From positions 5,084,001-5,148,000 of the forward strand of contig NZ_CP109150.1 of assembly GCF_035920365.1 (NCBI RefSeq): DNA of 64,000 nt. Reading direction: 5' to 3'. The stretch's first letter is position 1, and every line of letters begins with the position of its first letter. The notes below the pieces were generated by a model, which worked only from the letters and a program-made list of their open reading frames with translations, was not told the DNA's origin and ran no database searches. This DNA comes from Micromonospora sp. NBC_01740 (GTDB lineage: Bacteria > Actinomycetota > Actinomycetes > Mycobacteriales > Micromonosporaceae). Shown one piece after another: positions 1 to 10,154 of the stretch. Made by a program: the position numbers and the translations under genes.

Positions 1-1
1 C

Positions 2-2284
<2,283 letters not shown>

Positions 2285-2446
2285 CCAAGGCCGCCGGCGG
2301 GCACCGGTCCGGCGGGCGCTCCCGCGCTGCGTCGGGCCGGGCCCGCCAACCGCGCCGACTGCGAACGCTCCGCGCCTTCATGGTGGCGGGGGAGCAGCGC
2401 CCGGCGGGCCGGGATCCGGCCGCTCGGCATGCGTACGCTCGCGGCC

Positions 2447-3339
2447 ATGCCGACCGCAGTGATCGAGATGGACGACGGTGCACAGCTGCGCACCTGGACC
2501 ACCGGCTCGCTGGAGCACGCGGACACTCCCTTGGTCGTCCTGCACGGGGGTCCGGGACTGCCGGACCATCTCGGCCCGGTCGCCGCCCTGGTCGGAGACC
2601 TGTGCCTGGTCCACCGCTACGACCAGCGAGGCACAGGCGGATCGGCCTGGGAGGGGGAGCACACGATCGCCCGCCACGTCCGGGACCTGGCGCTGTTGCT
2701 GGACGCGTGGGGGCATGACCGGGTCGTCCTGGTGGGGCACTCGTTCGGAACCAACCTGGCCGGCTACTTCACGCTGGCGCATCCCGAACGCGTGGCGGGG
2801 TCGATACAGATCGCCGGGCCCTTCCTGGACCCCTGGCGGGACGCCTACCGGGCGGTGCAGCGAGCACGACGCACCGGCGAGCAGCAGCACAGGCTCGACG
2901 AACTCGACGCGCTCGCATCGCGCACCGACGCCGAAGAGATCGAGTATCTCACCCTGTCGTGGTTCACCGACCACGCCGACCGGGCTCGAGCGTGGGACTG
3001 GGCACTGGCGTCGGCCCGCGCGCTGCGACCCGTCAACTACGCGATGAACAGCCAGCTCAATGCCGCGAAGAGGGCGGACCCGCTCGAATCGCACGTGGAC
3101 GAGCTGCGCGAGCGCCTTCCCGCCGGCACCGTGATCATCGGTGGGGCAGACGACAGCCGTCCCGCCGAGGCCCTGCGACGACTCGGAGCCCGCCTCGGCT
3201 GCGAGGTCGTCTCATCCCGAACGCGGGCCACCATCCCTGGCTGGAAGCGCCGGACCAGTTCACCGCGGCGTTCCGCGCCGCGGTGACGAGAGCGTGCCTG
3301 ACGAATCACCGGGACGATGGCGAAGGCGCGGCGCCATAG
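2447..3339 (+). pseudogene. Alpha/beta hydrolase (proline iminopeptidase-like), frameshifted near the 3' end
   Basis: The N-terminal part is a clear alpha/beta hydrolase: oxyanion motif HGGPG, then DQRGTG, then nucleophile elbow GHSFG. The open frame ends at 3286 with a basic, unrelated tail. From about 3205 the sequence continues convincingly in another frame (LIPNAGHHPWLEAPDQF, stop at 3337-3339), which supplies the catalytic histidine. A one-base deletion around 3203-3210 explains this: restoring one base after GAGGTC gives EVRLIPNAGHHPW. As written, the protein lacks its catalytic His and is probably inactive. It could be a real mutation or an assembly error. The start is ATG 2447 or, less likely, 2429. 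Confidence 0.75.
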
Positions 3340-3373
3340 GCCTCAAAACCACAGGCAGACCGACCGTGGCCAG

Positions 3374-3401
3374 TGATTCGATAATGTACATTATGTCAAG
3401 T
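3374..3401 (+). other. dif: dif-type XerC/XerD recombination site
   Basis: The site has a left 11-base arm TGATTCGATAA, a 6-base spacer TGTACA, and a right 11-base arm TTATGTCAAGT. This is the 11-6-11 geometry of bacterial dif. The inner and right-hand bases (GATAA, TTATGTCAA) match the dif core as I recall it for actinobacteria and E. coli. The right arm overlaps the TAA stop (3391-3393) of the minus-strand ATPase gene. A XerC/D-type recombinase gene begins 640 bases away. Whether this is the chromosomal dif at the replication terminus or a copy used by a mobile element cannot be settled from the window alone. Confidence 0.8.
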
Positions 3402-3984
3402 AAGCCGGATCGGGCCCTCCCTCGGCTCGGTCCGACGGCAGGTCGGCGAGGCGCCACAGGTGCGCCTCCACCAGCGCCACACGCACCTGCACCGGCGCGG
3501 GCGGCACCGCGATCAGGTGGTGCCCGTGCGCCCGGTAGACCTTCTCGTGCACGCGGGCGAACGCCAGCGACTCGGCGTAGCCGATCCGGCGGGCGGCACT
3601 CGGTGTCACGAAGCCCAGCGGCTCGACCAGGAACACCTGCCGCTGGTAGGCGCCGTCCCGCAGCACCCGCCGCACCTCCTCGGTGAGCAAGCGCCCCGGC
3701 GGGCGCCCCAGATATTGCGCGAGGGCCAACGTGCACAGCGGCGACCGGTCGTGGAACTGCACCGACCCGTACGCCCCGGGCGCCTCGCGGCGCTCCCGCT
3801 GGAGCCGCGTGACGGCGTCGACGAACCCGGCCTCCCGCCACGGTTCGGCGACGCCCCGCCCCTGCTGGGCCGCGATGACGTCGGTGGCCGCCTCGGCGAC
3901 GACGTCCCACCCGCGTCGACGCAGCGCGTCGGCGAGTGTCGTCTTGCCCGCCCCCGGCGCACCTGTCAGTACGTACCGCCGCAT
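3391..3984 (-). CDS. AAA-family ATPase / NTP-binding protein (AAA_28-like)
   Basis: This 197-residue protein starts MRRYVLTGAPGAGKTTL, a Walker A at residues 8-16 with no leader. It resembles small single-domain ATP/GTP-binding proteins of the AAA_28 type, some of which resemble kinases. A likely Walker B region lies around QRQVFLVEPLGF. No transmembrane segment or DNA-binding domain is visible. It lies convergent to the preceding hydrolase and divergent from the recombinase, boxed by two palindromic sites: the dif-type site overlaps its stop codon, and the second lies just upstream. This suggests it is cargo between two Xer-type sites. Its function is unknown. Confidence 0.8.
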   Translation of the reverse strand: MRRYVLTGAPGAGKTTLADALRRRGWDVVAEAATDVIAAQQGRGVAEPWREAGFVDAVTRLQRERREAPGAYGSVQFHDRSPLCTLALAQYLGRPPGRLLTEEVRRVLRDGAYQRQVFLVEPLGFVTPSAARRIGYAESLAFARVHEKVYRAHGHHLIAVPPAPVQVRVALVEAHLWRLADLPSDRAEGGPDPAYLT

Positions 3985-4021
3985 GCTCTCCCCTCTCCCG
4001 CCGTTGCCGGCGAACCCGAAA

Positions 4022-4049
4022 ATGCTGCATAATATCCCTTATGCATGAC
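4022..4049 (+). other. Second dif-like palindromic site overlapping the recombinase start
   Basis: TGCATAA and TTATGCA form perfect 7-base inverted arms around a 6-base spacer TATCCC (4026-4045). In an 11-6-11 alignment (4022-4032, 4033-4038, 4039-4049) the inner bases GCATAA and TTATG match the dif core, but the outer bases diverge. The recombinase ATG (4041) lies inside the right arm. It could be a recombination site, an autoregulatory operator, or both. Confidence 0.5.
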
Positions 4050-5051
4050 AAACAGGACGAATCGGTACGGCGGCTCATCGAGGAGTTCCTGACGGCCCGC
4101 GCGACCCGCAAGCCCTCCCCCCACACGCTGGAGGCGTACCGGCGGGACCTGCGCGCCGTCGCCGAACTGGCGGCCGAGGAGAGCACCCCTCCCCTCCCCC
4201 TTGACTCGCTGCCCGTCGCCGCCCTCACCGCCCGCGTCATGCGCGCGGCATTCGCCCGGTTCGCCGCTCCCCGCGCGGCCGCGTCGGTGCACCGGGCGTG
4301 GTCCACCTGGAACAGTTTCTTTTCCTTCCTGGTCGCCGATGGAGTGGTCGCCGGCAACCCGATGCCGGCGGTCGGTCGTCCCCGGGCGCCTCTCCCCCAG
4401 CCCAAGCCGCTGCGCGGCGCGGACACCCCCGAGCAGCTGCTCGCCTCGGTGGCCCGGCAGGAGGGCCGGCAGCGCGACCCGTGGCCGGAGCGCGACCTGG
4501 CGGTGCTGGCGTTGGCGCTCTGCGCGGGGTTGCGGCTGTCGGAGCTGCTGGCGCTGCGGGTGGGATCGTTGACGGGCCGTGCGGGCGAGCGGCGGGTCGA
4601 CGTGGCCGGCAAGGGCGGGCGGCCGAGGGTGGTGCCGATCGAGCCGGAGCTGGACGGGGTCCTGGCGGGCTACCTGGACAGCCGGGTGCGGCGGTTCGGG
4701 TCGCGTACGGTGCGGCCGGACGCGCCGCTGCTGGTGGACCGGCAGGGTGAGCCGCTGCGCCGGGGCGGGCTGCAGTATCTGGTGGAGTCCTGCTACCGGC
4801 GGGCGGGCATCACCGACCGGGTGCCGCGGGGGGCGCGATTGCACGCGTTGCGGCACACCTTCGCGACGCGGTTGGCGGAGGACGGAGCGAGCGCGGCGGA
4901 GATCATGCGGTTGCTGGGTCACGCGTCGTTGGCGTCGTCGCAGACGTACATCGAGGTGACGGCCGGGCAGCAGCGCGCCGCGGTGCGGTCCAACCGCACC
5001 AATCGGGCGTTGGCGGGGTTGGTGGCGGCGGAGGGCGACGCGCGGTCGTGA
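4041..5051 (+). CDS. Tyrosine recombinase, XerC/XerD type
   Basis: This 336-residue protein has an N-terminal SAM-like DNA-binding domain (residues about 5-115) and a C-terminal catalytic domain. The full catalytic set is visible: Arg165 (AGLRLSEL), Lys191 (GKGGRPR), His268 and Arg271 (HALRHTF), His294 (LLGHAS) and nucleophile Tyr303 (QTYIEV). ATG 4041 is chosen because the protein then starts MHDKQDESVRRLIEEFL, as XerC/D proteins do; upstream codons in the same frame look non-coding. Length matches Xer proteins rather than phage integrases. The start sits inside a dif-like palindrome, and a dif-type site lies 640 bases upstream. The housekeeping xerC and xerD are usually elsewhere, so this may be an element-encoded copy. 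Confidence 0.9.
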   Translation: MHDKQDESVRRLIEEFLTARATRKPSPHTLEAYRRDLRAVAELAAEESTPPLPLDSLPVAALTARVMRAAFARFAAPRAAASVHRAWSTWNSFFSFLVADGVVAGNPMPAVGRPRAPLPQPKPLRGADTPEQLLASVARQEGRQRDPWPERDLAVLALALCAGLRLSELLALRVGSLTGRAGERRVDVAGKGGRPRVVPIEPELDGVLAGYLDSRVRRFGSRTVRPDAPLLVDRQGEPLRRGGLQYLVESCYRRAGITDRVPRGARLHALRHTFATRLAEDGASAAEIMRLLGHASLASSQTYIEVTAGQQRAAVRSNRTNRALAGLVAAEGDARS

Positions 5052-5158
5052 GGCGGTACGCGGCGGGCGTCGCGGAGCGCGGTGCCCGGCCGGCGGGCTC
5101 GTCGGAGCGCGCGCCCATGGCCCGTGCGGGTGTCGGGCGTGGCCGCCGAGGGGCGGTC

Positions 5159-5189
5159 GGCCCGGCGTCGGGGACCCCGACGCCGGGCC
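5159..5189. terminator. Bidirectional terminator between recombinase and folD
   Basis: Perfect 15-base inverted arms (5159-5173 and 5175-5189) around a single base form a very stable GC hairpin between two convergent genes. It has no T tract, as is usual for intrinsic terminators in actinobacteria. Confidence 0.7.
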
Positions 5190-5197
5190 GGGGACGG

Positions 5198-6064
5198 TCA
5201 GGCGTGGCCGGTGGCGCGGCGGGCGGCGTCGAGGGCGTTGCGGAAGAGCATGGCGACGGTGGTGGGGCCGACGCCGCCGACGCGGGGGGTGATGGCGCCG
5301 GCGACGTCGGCGCAGCTTTCGGCGACGTCGGGCAGGAGGCGTCGGCCTTCGTAGCGGACGCCGCCGCCGATGACGACGGCGCCGGGGCGGACGTGTTCGG
5401 GTTGGATGATGCCGGGGACGCCGGCGGCGGCGATGAGGATGTCGGCGCGGCGGGTGTGGGTGGCCCAGTCGGGGACGCCGGTGTGCACGACGGTGACGGC
5501 GGCGTTGGCGGTGGGTCGTTTCTGGGTGAGCAGCAGGGCGAGGGGGCGGCCGAGGGTGGCGCCGCGGCCGAGGATGACGACGTCGCGGCCGGCGACGGGG
5601 ATGTCGTGGAAGGCGAGCAGGGCTTCGATGCCGGCGGGTGTGCAGGGCAGGGGTCCGGGCAGGCCGAGGGCGAGGCGTCCCATGTTGAGGGGGTGCATGC
5701 CGTCGACGTCGAGGTCGGGGTCCATGGTCTGCAGGGCGCGGTCGTAGTCGAGGTGTGCGGGGATGGGGTGCTGGATGAGCAGTCCGTGCACGTCGGGTGC
5801 GGTGTTGAAGTCGGCGATGGCGTGGTGCAGGTCGGCCTGGGTGGCGGTGGCGGGCAGGTGTACGTGGGGTGAGGCGAAGCCGAGTTCGCTGGCCTGGCGT
5901 TGCTTGATGCGGATGTAGCCGGCGCTGGCGTCGTCGTCGCCGACGAGGATGGTGGCGAGGCCGGGGGTGGTGCCTGCGGCGCGCAGTGCGGTGACGCCGG
6001 CGGCGACGTCGGTGAGGATGTGGTCGGCGACGGGGGTGCCGGGCAGGAGTCGGGCGGTGGGCAT
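5198..6064 (-). CDS. folD: Bifunctional methylenetetrahydrofolate dehydrogenase / methenyltetrahydrofolate cyclohydrolase
   Basis: This 288-residue protein has the usual FolD length. The start MPTARLLPGTPVADHI is preferred over an upstream in-frame start that would add an atypical basic extension. Visible family features include the catalytic-site region SAGYIRIKQRQASELG, the block LLIQHPIPAHLDYDRAL, DVDGMHPLNMGRL, the PCTPAGI segment, and the nucleotide-binding segment VILGRGATLGRPLALLL. The enzyme interconverts 5,10-methylene-, 5,10-methenyl- and 10-formyl-tetrahydrofolate using NADP in the cytosol. It supplies one-carbon units for purines and formyl-Met and connects with the glycine-cleavage genes further right. 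Confidence 0.95.
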   Translation of the reverse strand: MPTARLLPGTPVADHILTDVAAGVTALRAAGTTPGLATILVGDDDASAGYIRIKQRQASELGFASPHVHLPATATQADLHHAIADFNTAPDVHGLLIQHPIPAHLDYDRALQTMDPDLDVDGMHPLNMGRLALGLPGPLPCTPAGIEALLAFHDIPVAGRDVVILGRGATLGRPLALLLTQKRPTANAAVTVVHTGVPDWATHTRRADILIAAAGVPGIIQPEHVRPGAVVIGGGVRYEGRRLLPDVAESCADVAGAITPRVGGVGPTTVAMLFRNALDAARRATGHA

Positions 6065-6304
6065 GGTGCTCCTCTGCCGGCGGGGCCCAGGCGGTCGACC
6101 TCCGCGCGTGGAGCTCCCCGATGGTTTGGTGCCCATCCTCTGGCCGCCAGTCGCGTCTGGGGTCAGCTTGCCACAGGGGGTCGGGTGTGGCGTGTCCCGG
6201 TGGTGGCTGCCGCGTCGGCGTACTGACTGTGGGTGTCCCGTTGGTCACTGGTTCGGGCTACCCTGTCGGCCTGTCCGTGTCGGGCGCTCGCCCGGGTGTC
6301 GTGA

Positions 6305-7459
6305 GTGGAGGCCGTGGTGCCGGTGCAGGTCGGCGGGGATGGTGTGGTGTCGGGTCCGCGGTTGGGGGTGGAGGAGGAGTTCCTGCTGGTCGATCCGGTG
6401 AGTCGGGGTGTGGTGCCGGGTGCGGGGGCGGTGGTGGATCGGGCCGTGGCGCGGTTGGGTTCGCGGGTGTCGGGTGAGATCACGACGTTGCACGTGGAGA
6501 CAAGGACGGATCCGACGGCGTCGGTGCGGGGGTTGTTGGAGCAGTTGGTGGAGGCTCGTCGGGTGGTGGCGGAGTGCGCGGCGGTCGACGGGTTGCGGAT
6601 CGTGGCGACCGGTACGCCGGTGTTGCCGGGTGCGACGGCGCCGCCGGTGACGCGGGGGCCGCGGCAGGATCGGGGTACGGCGACGTTCCGGGGGTTGCAC
6701 GACGAGTTGGCGATCTGTGCGTTGCACGTGCACGTGGAGTTGCCGGATCGGGAGCGGGCGTTGCTGGTGAGCAATCATCTGCGGGCGTATCTGCCGTTGT
6801 TGATCGCGTTGACGGCGAATTCGCCGTTCTGGGAGGGGCGGGATTCGGGTTATGCGGGTTGGCGGTCGATGATCTGGTCGCGGTGGCCGGTGGCGGGGCC
6901 ACCGCCGCGGTTCACGTCGGTGGCTCACTACGAGCGGGTGGTGGAGATGTTGTCGGCGGCGGGGGCGGTGGTGGATCCGGGGACGTTGTTCTGGGACATC
7001 CGGCCGTCGGTGACGCATCCGACGTTGGAGGTGCGGGTGTCGGACGTGCCGGTGTCGGCGCAGGAGTCGGCGTTGGTGGCGGCGTTGGTGCGGGCGTTGG
7101 TGGTGCGGGGGTTGGAGGCGGTGGATCGGGGTGATCACGGTCCGGAGGTTGCCGGGGAGTGGTTGCGGGCGGCGTACTGGCGGGCGGCGCGTGACGGGTT
7201 GGCGGGTTCGTTGCCGGAGGTCGGTTCGGGTCGGTTGCGTCCGGCGCGGGAGGTGTTGGGTGAGGTGGTGGCGTGGTTGGCGCCGGTGTTGCGGGCGTGT
7301 GGGGACGAGGATCTGGTGCGGGGCTGGTCGGAGCGGTTGTTGGCGGTGGGTGGTGGTGCGGTGCGGCAGCGGGCGGCGGCGGGTCGGCGGGGTCGGTTGA
7401 CGGATGTGGTGGATTTTCTGGTGGCGCAGACGGTGGTGGGCGAGTTGCAGCCGGCGTAG
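6305..7459 (+). CDS. Carboxylate-amine ligase, glutamate-cysteine ligase 2 family (YbdK type)
   Basis: This 384-residue protein has the GCS2/YbdK signature near the N terminus (GPRLGVEEEFLLVDP) and the block ALHVHVELPDRERAL, whose HVHV motif contributes to the metal site. Further on are the conserved NSPFWEGRDSGYAGWRSMIWSRWP and LEVRVSDVP segments. Family members catalyse ATP-dependent ligation of glutamate to cysteine or another amine weakly; the physiological product of most actinobacterial paralogues is unknown. Start GTG 6305 gives the typical short leader. It is divergent from folD across 240 bases that probably hold both promoters. Third positions are strongly G-biased. Confidence 0.88.
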   Translation: MEAVVPVQVGGDGVVSGPRLGVEEEFLLVDPVSRGVVPGAGAVVDRAVARLGSRVSGEITTLHVETRTDPTASVRGLLEQLVEARRVVAECAAVDGLRIVATGTPVLPGATAPPVTRGPRQDRGTATFRGLHDELAICALHVHVELPDRERALLVSNHLRAYLPLLIALTANSPFWEGRDSGYAGWRSMIWSRWPVAGPPPRFTSVAHYERVVEMLSAAGAVVDPGTLFWDIRPSVTHPTLEVRVSDVPVSAQESALVAALVRALVVRGLEAVDRGDHGPEVAGEWLRAAYWRAARDGLAGSLPEVGSGRLRPAREVLGEVVAWLAPVLRACGDEDLVRGWSERLLAVGGGAVRQRAAAGRRGRLTDVVDFLVAQTVVGELQPA

Positions 7460-7498
7460 GTGTGTGGTCGAGGTTGGCCCGGTGGTGGGGCGTGCGGG

Positions 7499-9079
7499 TC
7501 AGCGGTGGCGGTGCAGTTCGCGGGTGAAGTAGTCGCGCAGGGGTGTCACGTGGCGGTCGGGGCGGCGCCATTCGGCGAGCAGGTCTTCGAGCAGGTGGAG
7601 TTCGTCGACGAGGGTGTCGCCGTGGTAGCGGCGGATGACGGGGTGGATGAAGGCGCTTTCGGCGGCGCGGTCGGGTTGGGGGTGGCGTTCGATGGCGAAG
7701 ACGTCGCCGTAGTCGTCGCGGCCCCAGCGGAGGCTGACGGTGTAATAGTGCGGGTGGTCGTGGAAGCGGGCGCGGACGTGGTCTTCGGGCAGGTCGGTGT
7801 AGTGGCGTAGCTGGCCGTGGGGGTCGACGACGAGGGCGTCGCAGAGGAATTCGAACTGGGTCCAGAGGGCGGAGCTCCAGTTGACCCGGTCGAGGACGAG
7901 GGTGGTGAGGGTGTCGGGGTCGGGGTCGACGAGGGTGTGTGGCAGGGGTACGCCGTCGTAGCGTTCGCGTAGCAGGGCGGTGAGGGTGCGCAGGTTGTAG
8001 CGGAATCCGTCGATGAAGGCGGAGGAGGCCTTCTTGAGGTCGCGGTCCTGGGCGAGGGTGCCGGCGAAGTAGAGGCCGTCGATGTTGGTGGACTGCCAGT
8101 CGCCGGTGGTGGTGGGCATGCGGCCGCTGGGGACCATGTCGGGTCGGCAGGTGGGGTCGAAGGGGCTGGTGTCCATGGTGAAGCCGGTGCAGCGCAGGAC
8201 GGTTTCGTAGTCCATGACGGCGGTTTCGCCGTCGGCGTGGGTGTAGGTGAGGTGCACCTGGTAGCGGTTGTCGAGGGGGCGGATCTCGTCGATGACGCAG
8301 TCGAGTACGGAGTGCAGGGTCTTGAACTGGTAGCTGTCGAGGACGGCGCCGTGGTGGCCGCGGACGTCTCCGGGGTGTTTGGTGTTCCAGGCCAGGCGTA
8401 GTGGGCGGGGGCTGGCGAGGTGGATCATGGCGGCGTGGCCGAGGATCGCGGAGGCGGTTTCGAACGCGGAGTTGCCCTTGCCGAGGATGAGGACGCGTTG
8501 GCCGGCGTAGGCGGCGGGGTCGGTGTGCATGTCCTCGTAGCCGGTGGCGTGTTCGATGCCGCGGATGTCGGGGATGTTGGGTCGGCCCCAGCCGGTGGCG
8601 ACGATGAGGCAGTGGCAGTGCAGGACGCGGTCGGGGGTGTGGACGAGGAAGCCGTCGTCGAGGCGTTCGATCCGGTTGGCGGGGGTGTCGAAGCGTACGG
8701 CGAGTTGGTGGTAGCGCTGGAAGTCGGTGAGGTAGCGCACCATGTCGTCGGCGTGGGGGAAGTATTCGCTGCTGTACTTGGCGAAGGGCAGGTCGGCGGG
8801 TTCGTGCAGCAGTGAGTTCCAGTCCCAGCGCAGGCGGATCTCGGGGTCGGTGCTGGTGGTGTGGACCTTGTTGAGGGAGATGAGCCGGCGGTGGCGGGGG
8901 AAGTGGCGGAAGAATTCGGCGGGTGCGGGGGCGCGTTCGAGGGTGACGTAGTCGCAGCCGGCCTGTTGGAGGTAGTAGCTGAGTTGGATGCCGGCTGGTC
9001 CGGCTCCGATGATGACGTACCGGTGGTGTTCGGTGGTGGGGTCGTGGTGGCTCGTCGGGCCTGGGGTGGGTGCCGTCAC
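7499..9079 (-). CDS. FAD-dependent NAD(P)-binding oxidoreductase (flavin monooxygenase-like)
   Basis: This 526-residue protein carries an N-terminal FAD Rossmann motif (YVIIGAGPAGIQLSYYLQQAG, residues about 21-41; only its core GAGPAG is diagnostic) and a second nucleotide-binding motif GKGNSAFE in the middle. The CTGF and YFAGTLAQDRDLKK segments are the late FAD-contacting blocks of the flavin-monooxygenase/TrxR superfamily. The overall layout resembles FOXRED2-like and lysine/ornithine N-hydroxylase-related proteins. There is no signal peptide, so it is probably cytosolic. The substrate cannot be deduced. It is convergent with the YbdK-type gene, with only 39 bases between stops. Confidence 0.85.
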   Translation of the reverse strand: MTAPTPGPTSHHDPTTEHHRYVIIGAGPAGIQLSYYLQQAGCDYVTLERAPAPAEFFRHFPRHRRLISLNKVHTTSTDPEIRLRWDWNSLLHEPADLPFAKYSSEYFPHADDMVRYLTDFQRYHQLAVRFDTPANRIERLDDGFLVHTPDRVLHCHCLIVATGWGRPNIPDIRGIEHATGYEDMHTDPAAYAGQRVLILGKGNSAFETASAILGHAAMIHLASPRPLRLAWNTKHPGDVRGHHGAVLDSYQFKTLHSVLDCVIDEIRPLDNRYQVHLTYTHADGETAVMDYETVLRCTGFTMDTSPFDPTCRPDMVPSGRMPTTTGDWQSTNIDGLYFAGTLAQDRDLKKASSAFIDGFRYNLRTLTALLRERYDGVPLPHTLVDPDPDTLTTLVLDRVNWSSALWTQFEFLCDALVVDPHGQLRHYTDLPEDHVRARFHDHPHYYTVSLRWGRDDYGDVFAIERHPQPDRAAESAFIHPVIRRYHGDTLVDELHLLEDLLAEWRRPDRHVTPLRDYFTRELHRHR

Positions 9080-9182
9080 GCCAGAGACCTTCGCCGATGT
9101 GGCGGGTTGGTGTCAACGCTGGGTGGGGTGACGGTGACGCGACCGCTGGTGAGTGGTGTCGCCTCCCCTGCGGTGTGCGCGG

Positions 9183-9962
9183 TCAGCCGAGGTCGACCAG
9201 GAGGGGGCGGTGGTCGGAGATGGTGGACAGGGGGGTGTGTACGGCGGTGACGGGTGGCAGCTGGTCGAGGCTGTGGCGGTCGGCGAGGATGTGGTCGAGT
9301 TGGACGCGGGGTTGCCCGGCGGGGTAGGTGGGGCGGCGGCCGAGGGGGTGCCAGCCGGTGAGGAGTCGGGCGGCGCCGGCGGGCAGGTTGAGGTCGCCGA
9401 GGAGGATCCGTGGGGCGGGCAGGGTGCGCAGTGCGCGGACGGTCTGGCGGAGTTGGTGGGCGTTCCAGCCGGGGACGAAGGACAGGTGGGTGGCGGCGAC
9501 GGTGAGCCGTCCGTGTGGGGTGTCGAGGACGGCGGCGAGGACGACGCGGGGTTCGTCGCGCAGGAGGATGAGTCCGCCGCGGGGGCCGGGGACGTAGACG
9601 GGTGAGCGTACGGGGGCGGGGCGCAGTCGGGTGACCTGCCAGGTGTGGACGCGGTGGCGGGTGACGAGGCCGACGCCGTAGCAGGGTTCGCCGTGTCCGT
9701 CGTCGTCGTGGGTGAGGGGGCGGAACTGTTCGCCGGGGGTGCCGACGACGGCGGCGGCGAAGCGGTGTTCGCTGGCGTCGAGGGCGCGGGCGGCGATGGC
9801 GGTGAGGTCGAGTTTGCCGCTGCGGCTCTGGTCGCGGTCGACTTCCTGTAGGGCGAGGACGTCGGCGTCGAGGGCGGTGACGGCGGCGGTGAGCCGGTCG
9901 GGGTCGACGAGTCCGTCGGCGAGGGATCGGCCGTGCAGCAGGTTGAAGGTGGCCAGGCGCAC
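9183..9962 (-). CDS. Endonuclease/exonuclease/phosphatase (EEP) family protein
   Basis: This 259-residue protein has the EEP fold motifs in order: MRLATFNLLHG at the N terminus (Asn metal ligand), LALQEVD (catalytic Glu), ATHLSF, LLGDLNLPAG (the GDxN pair) and ISDHRPLLVDL at the C terminus (catalytic SDH). This is the full active site of Mg-dependent phosphodiesterases such as exonuclease III, DNase I and sphingomyelinases. There is no signal peptide. The substrate is open: DNA repair, phospholipid or nucleotide phosphodiester. The start is GTG 9962, 35 bases from a divergent small reading frame. Confidence 0.88.
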   Translation of the reverse strand: MRLATFNLLHGRSLADGLVDPDRLTAAVTALDADVLALQEVDRDQSRSGKLDLTAIAARALDASEHRFAAAVVGTPGEQFRPLTHDDDGHGEPCYGVGLVTRHRVHTWQVTRLRPAPVRSPVYVPGPRGGLILLRDEPRVVLAAVLDTPHGRLTVAATHLSFVPGWNAHQLRQTVRALRTLPAPRILLGDLNLPAGAARLLTGWHPLGRRPTYPAGQPRVQLDHILADRHSLDQLPPVTAVHTPLSTISDHRPLLVDLG

Positions 9963-9997
9963 GCTTGCACCCTACGTGGCCGTGGGAGGGTTGCCGG

Positions 9998-10084
9998 GTG
10001 TTGAAGGTGTTGTTGTGCTCGGTGCTGTTGTTCGTGGCGTTGTCGGCGGTGGGTGTGTGGCTGCGTCGGGCGCGGGGTCGGTGA
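9998..10084 (+). CDS. Possible 28-residue single-span membrane peptide
   Basis: A GTG at 9998 opens 28 codons ending in TGA at 10082-10084. A strong Shine-Dalgarno GGGAGGG (9984-9990) lies 7 bases upstream. The product begins LKVLLCSVLLFVALSAVGVW and ends in an Arg-rich tail (RRARGR), so it would be one hydrophobic helix followed by a positive cytoplasmic tail. It sits between a divergent EEP gene and a co-directional TSUP permease gene that begins 70 bases later. Such peptides can regulate or assist a neighbouring transporter, but this is inference; translation is supported only by the ribosome-binding site and composition. Confidence 0.4.
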   Translation: MLKVLLCSVLLFVALSAVGVWLRRARGR

Positions 10085-10154
10085 CCTGCGGTTCCGGTGA
10101 GGCTGGCCACAGGCGGCGTCGTGGGGTGGGTGGTGGTGGGCAGAATGGCGGCCC

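Noticed and set aside
4618..6248. Long minus-strand frame crossing the recombinase and folD region
   Set aside because: Composition is almost only Arg, His and Pro; it overlaps folD, which is certain.
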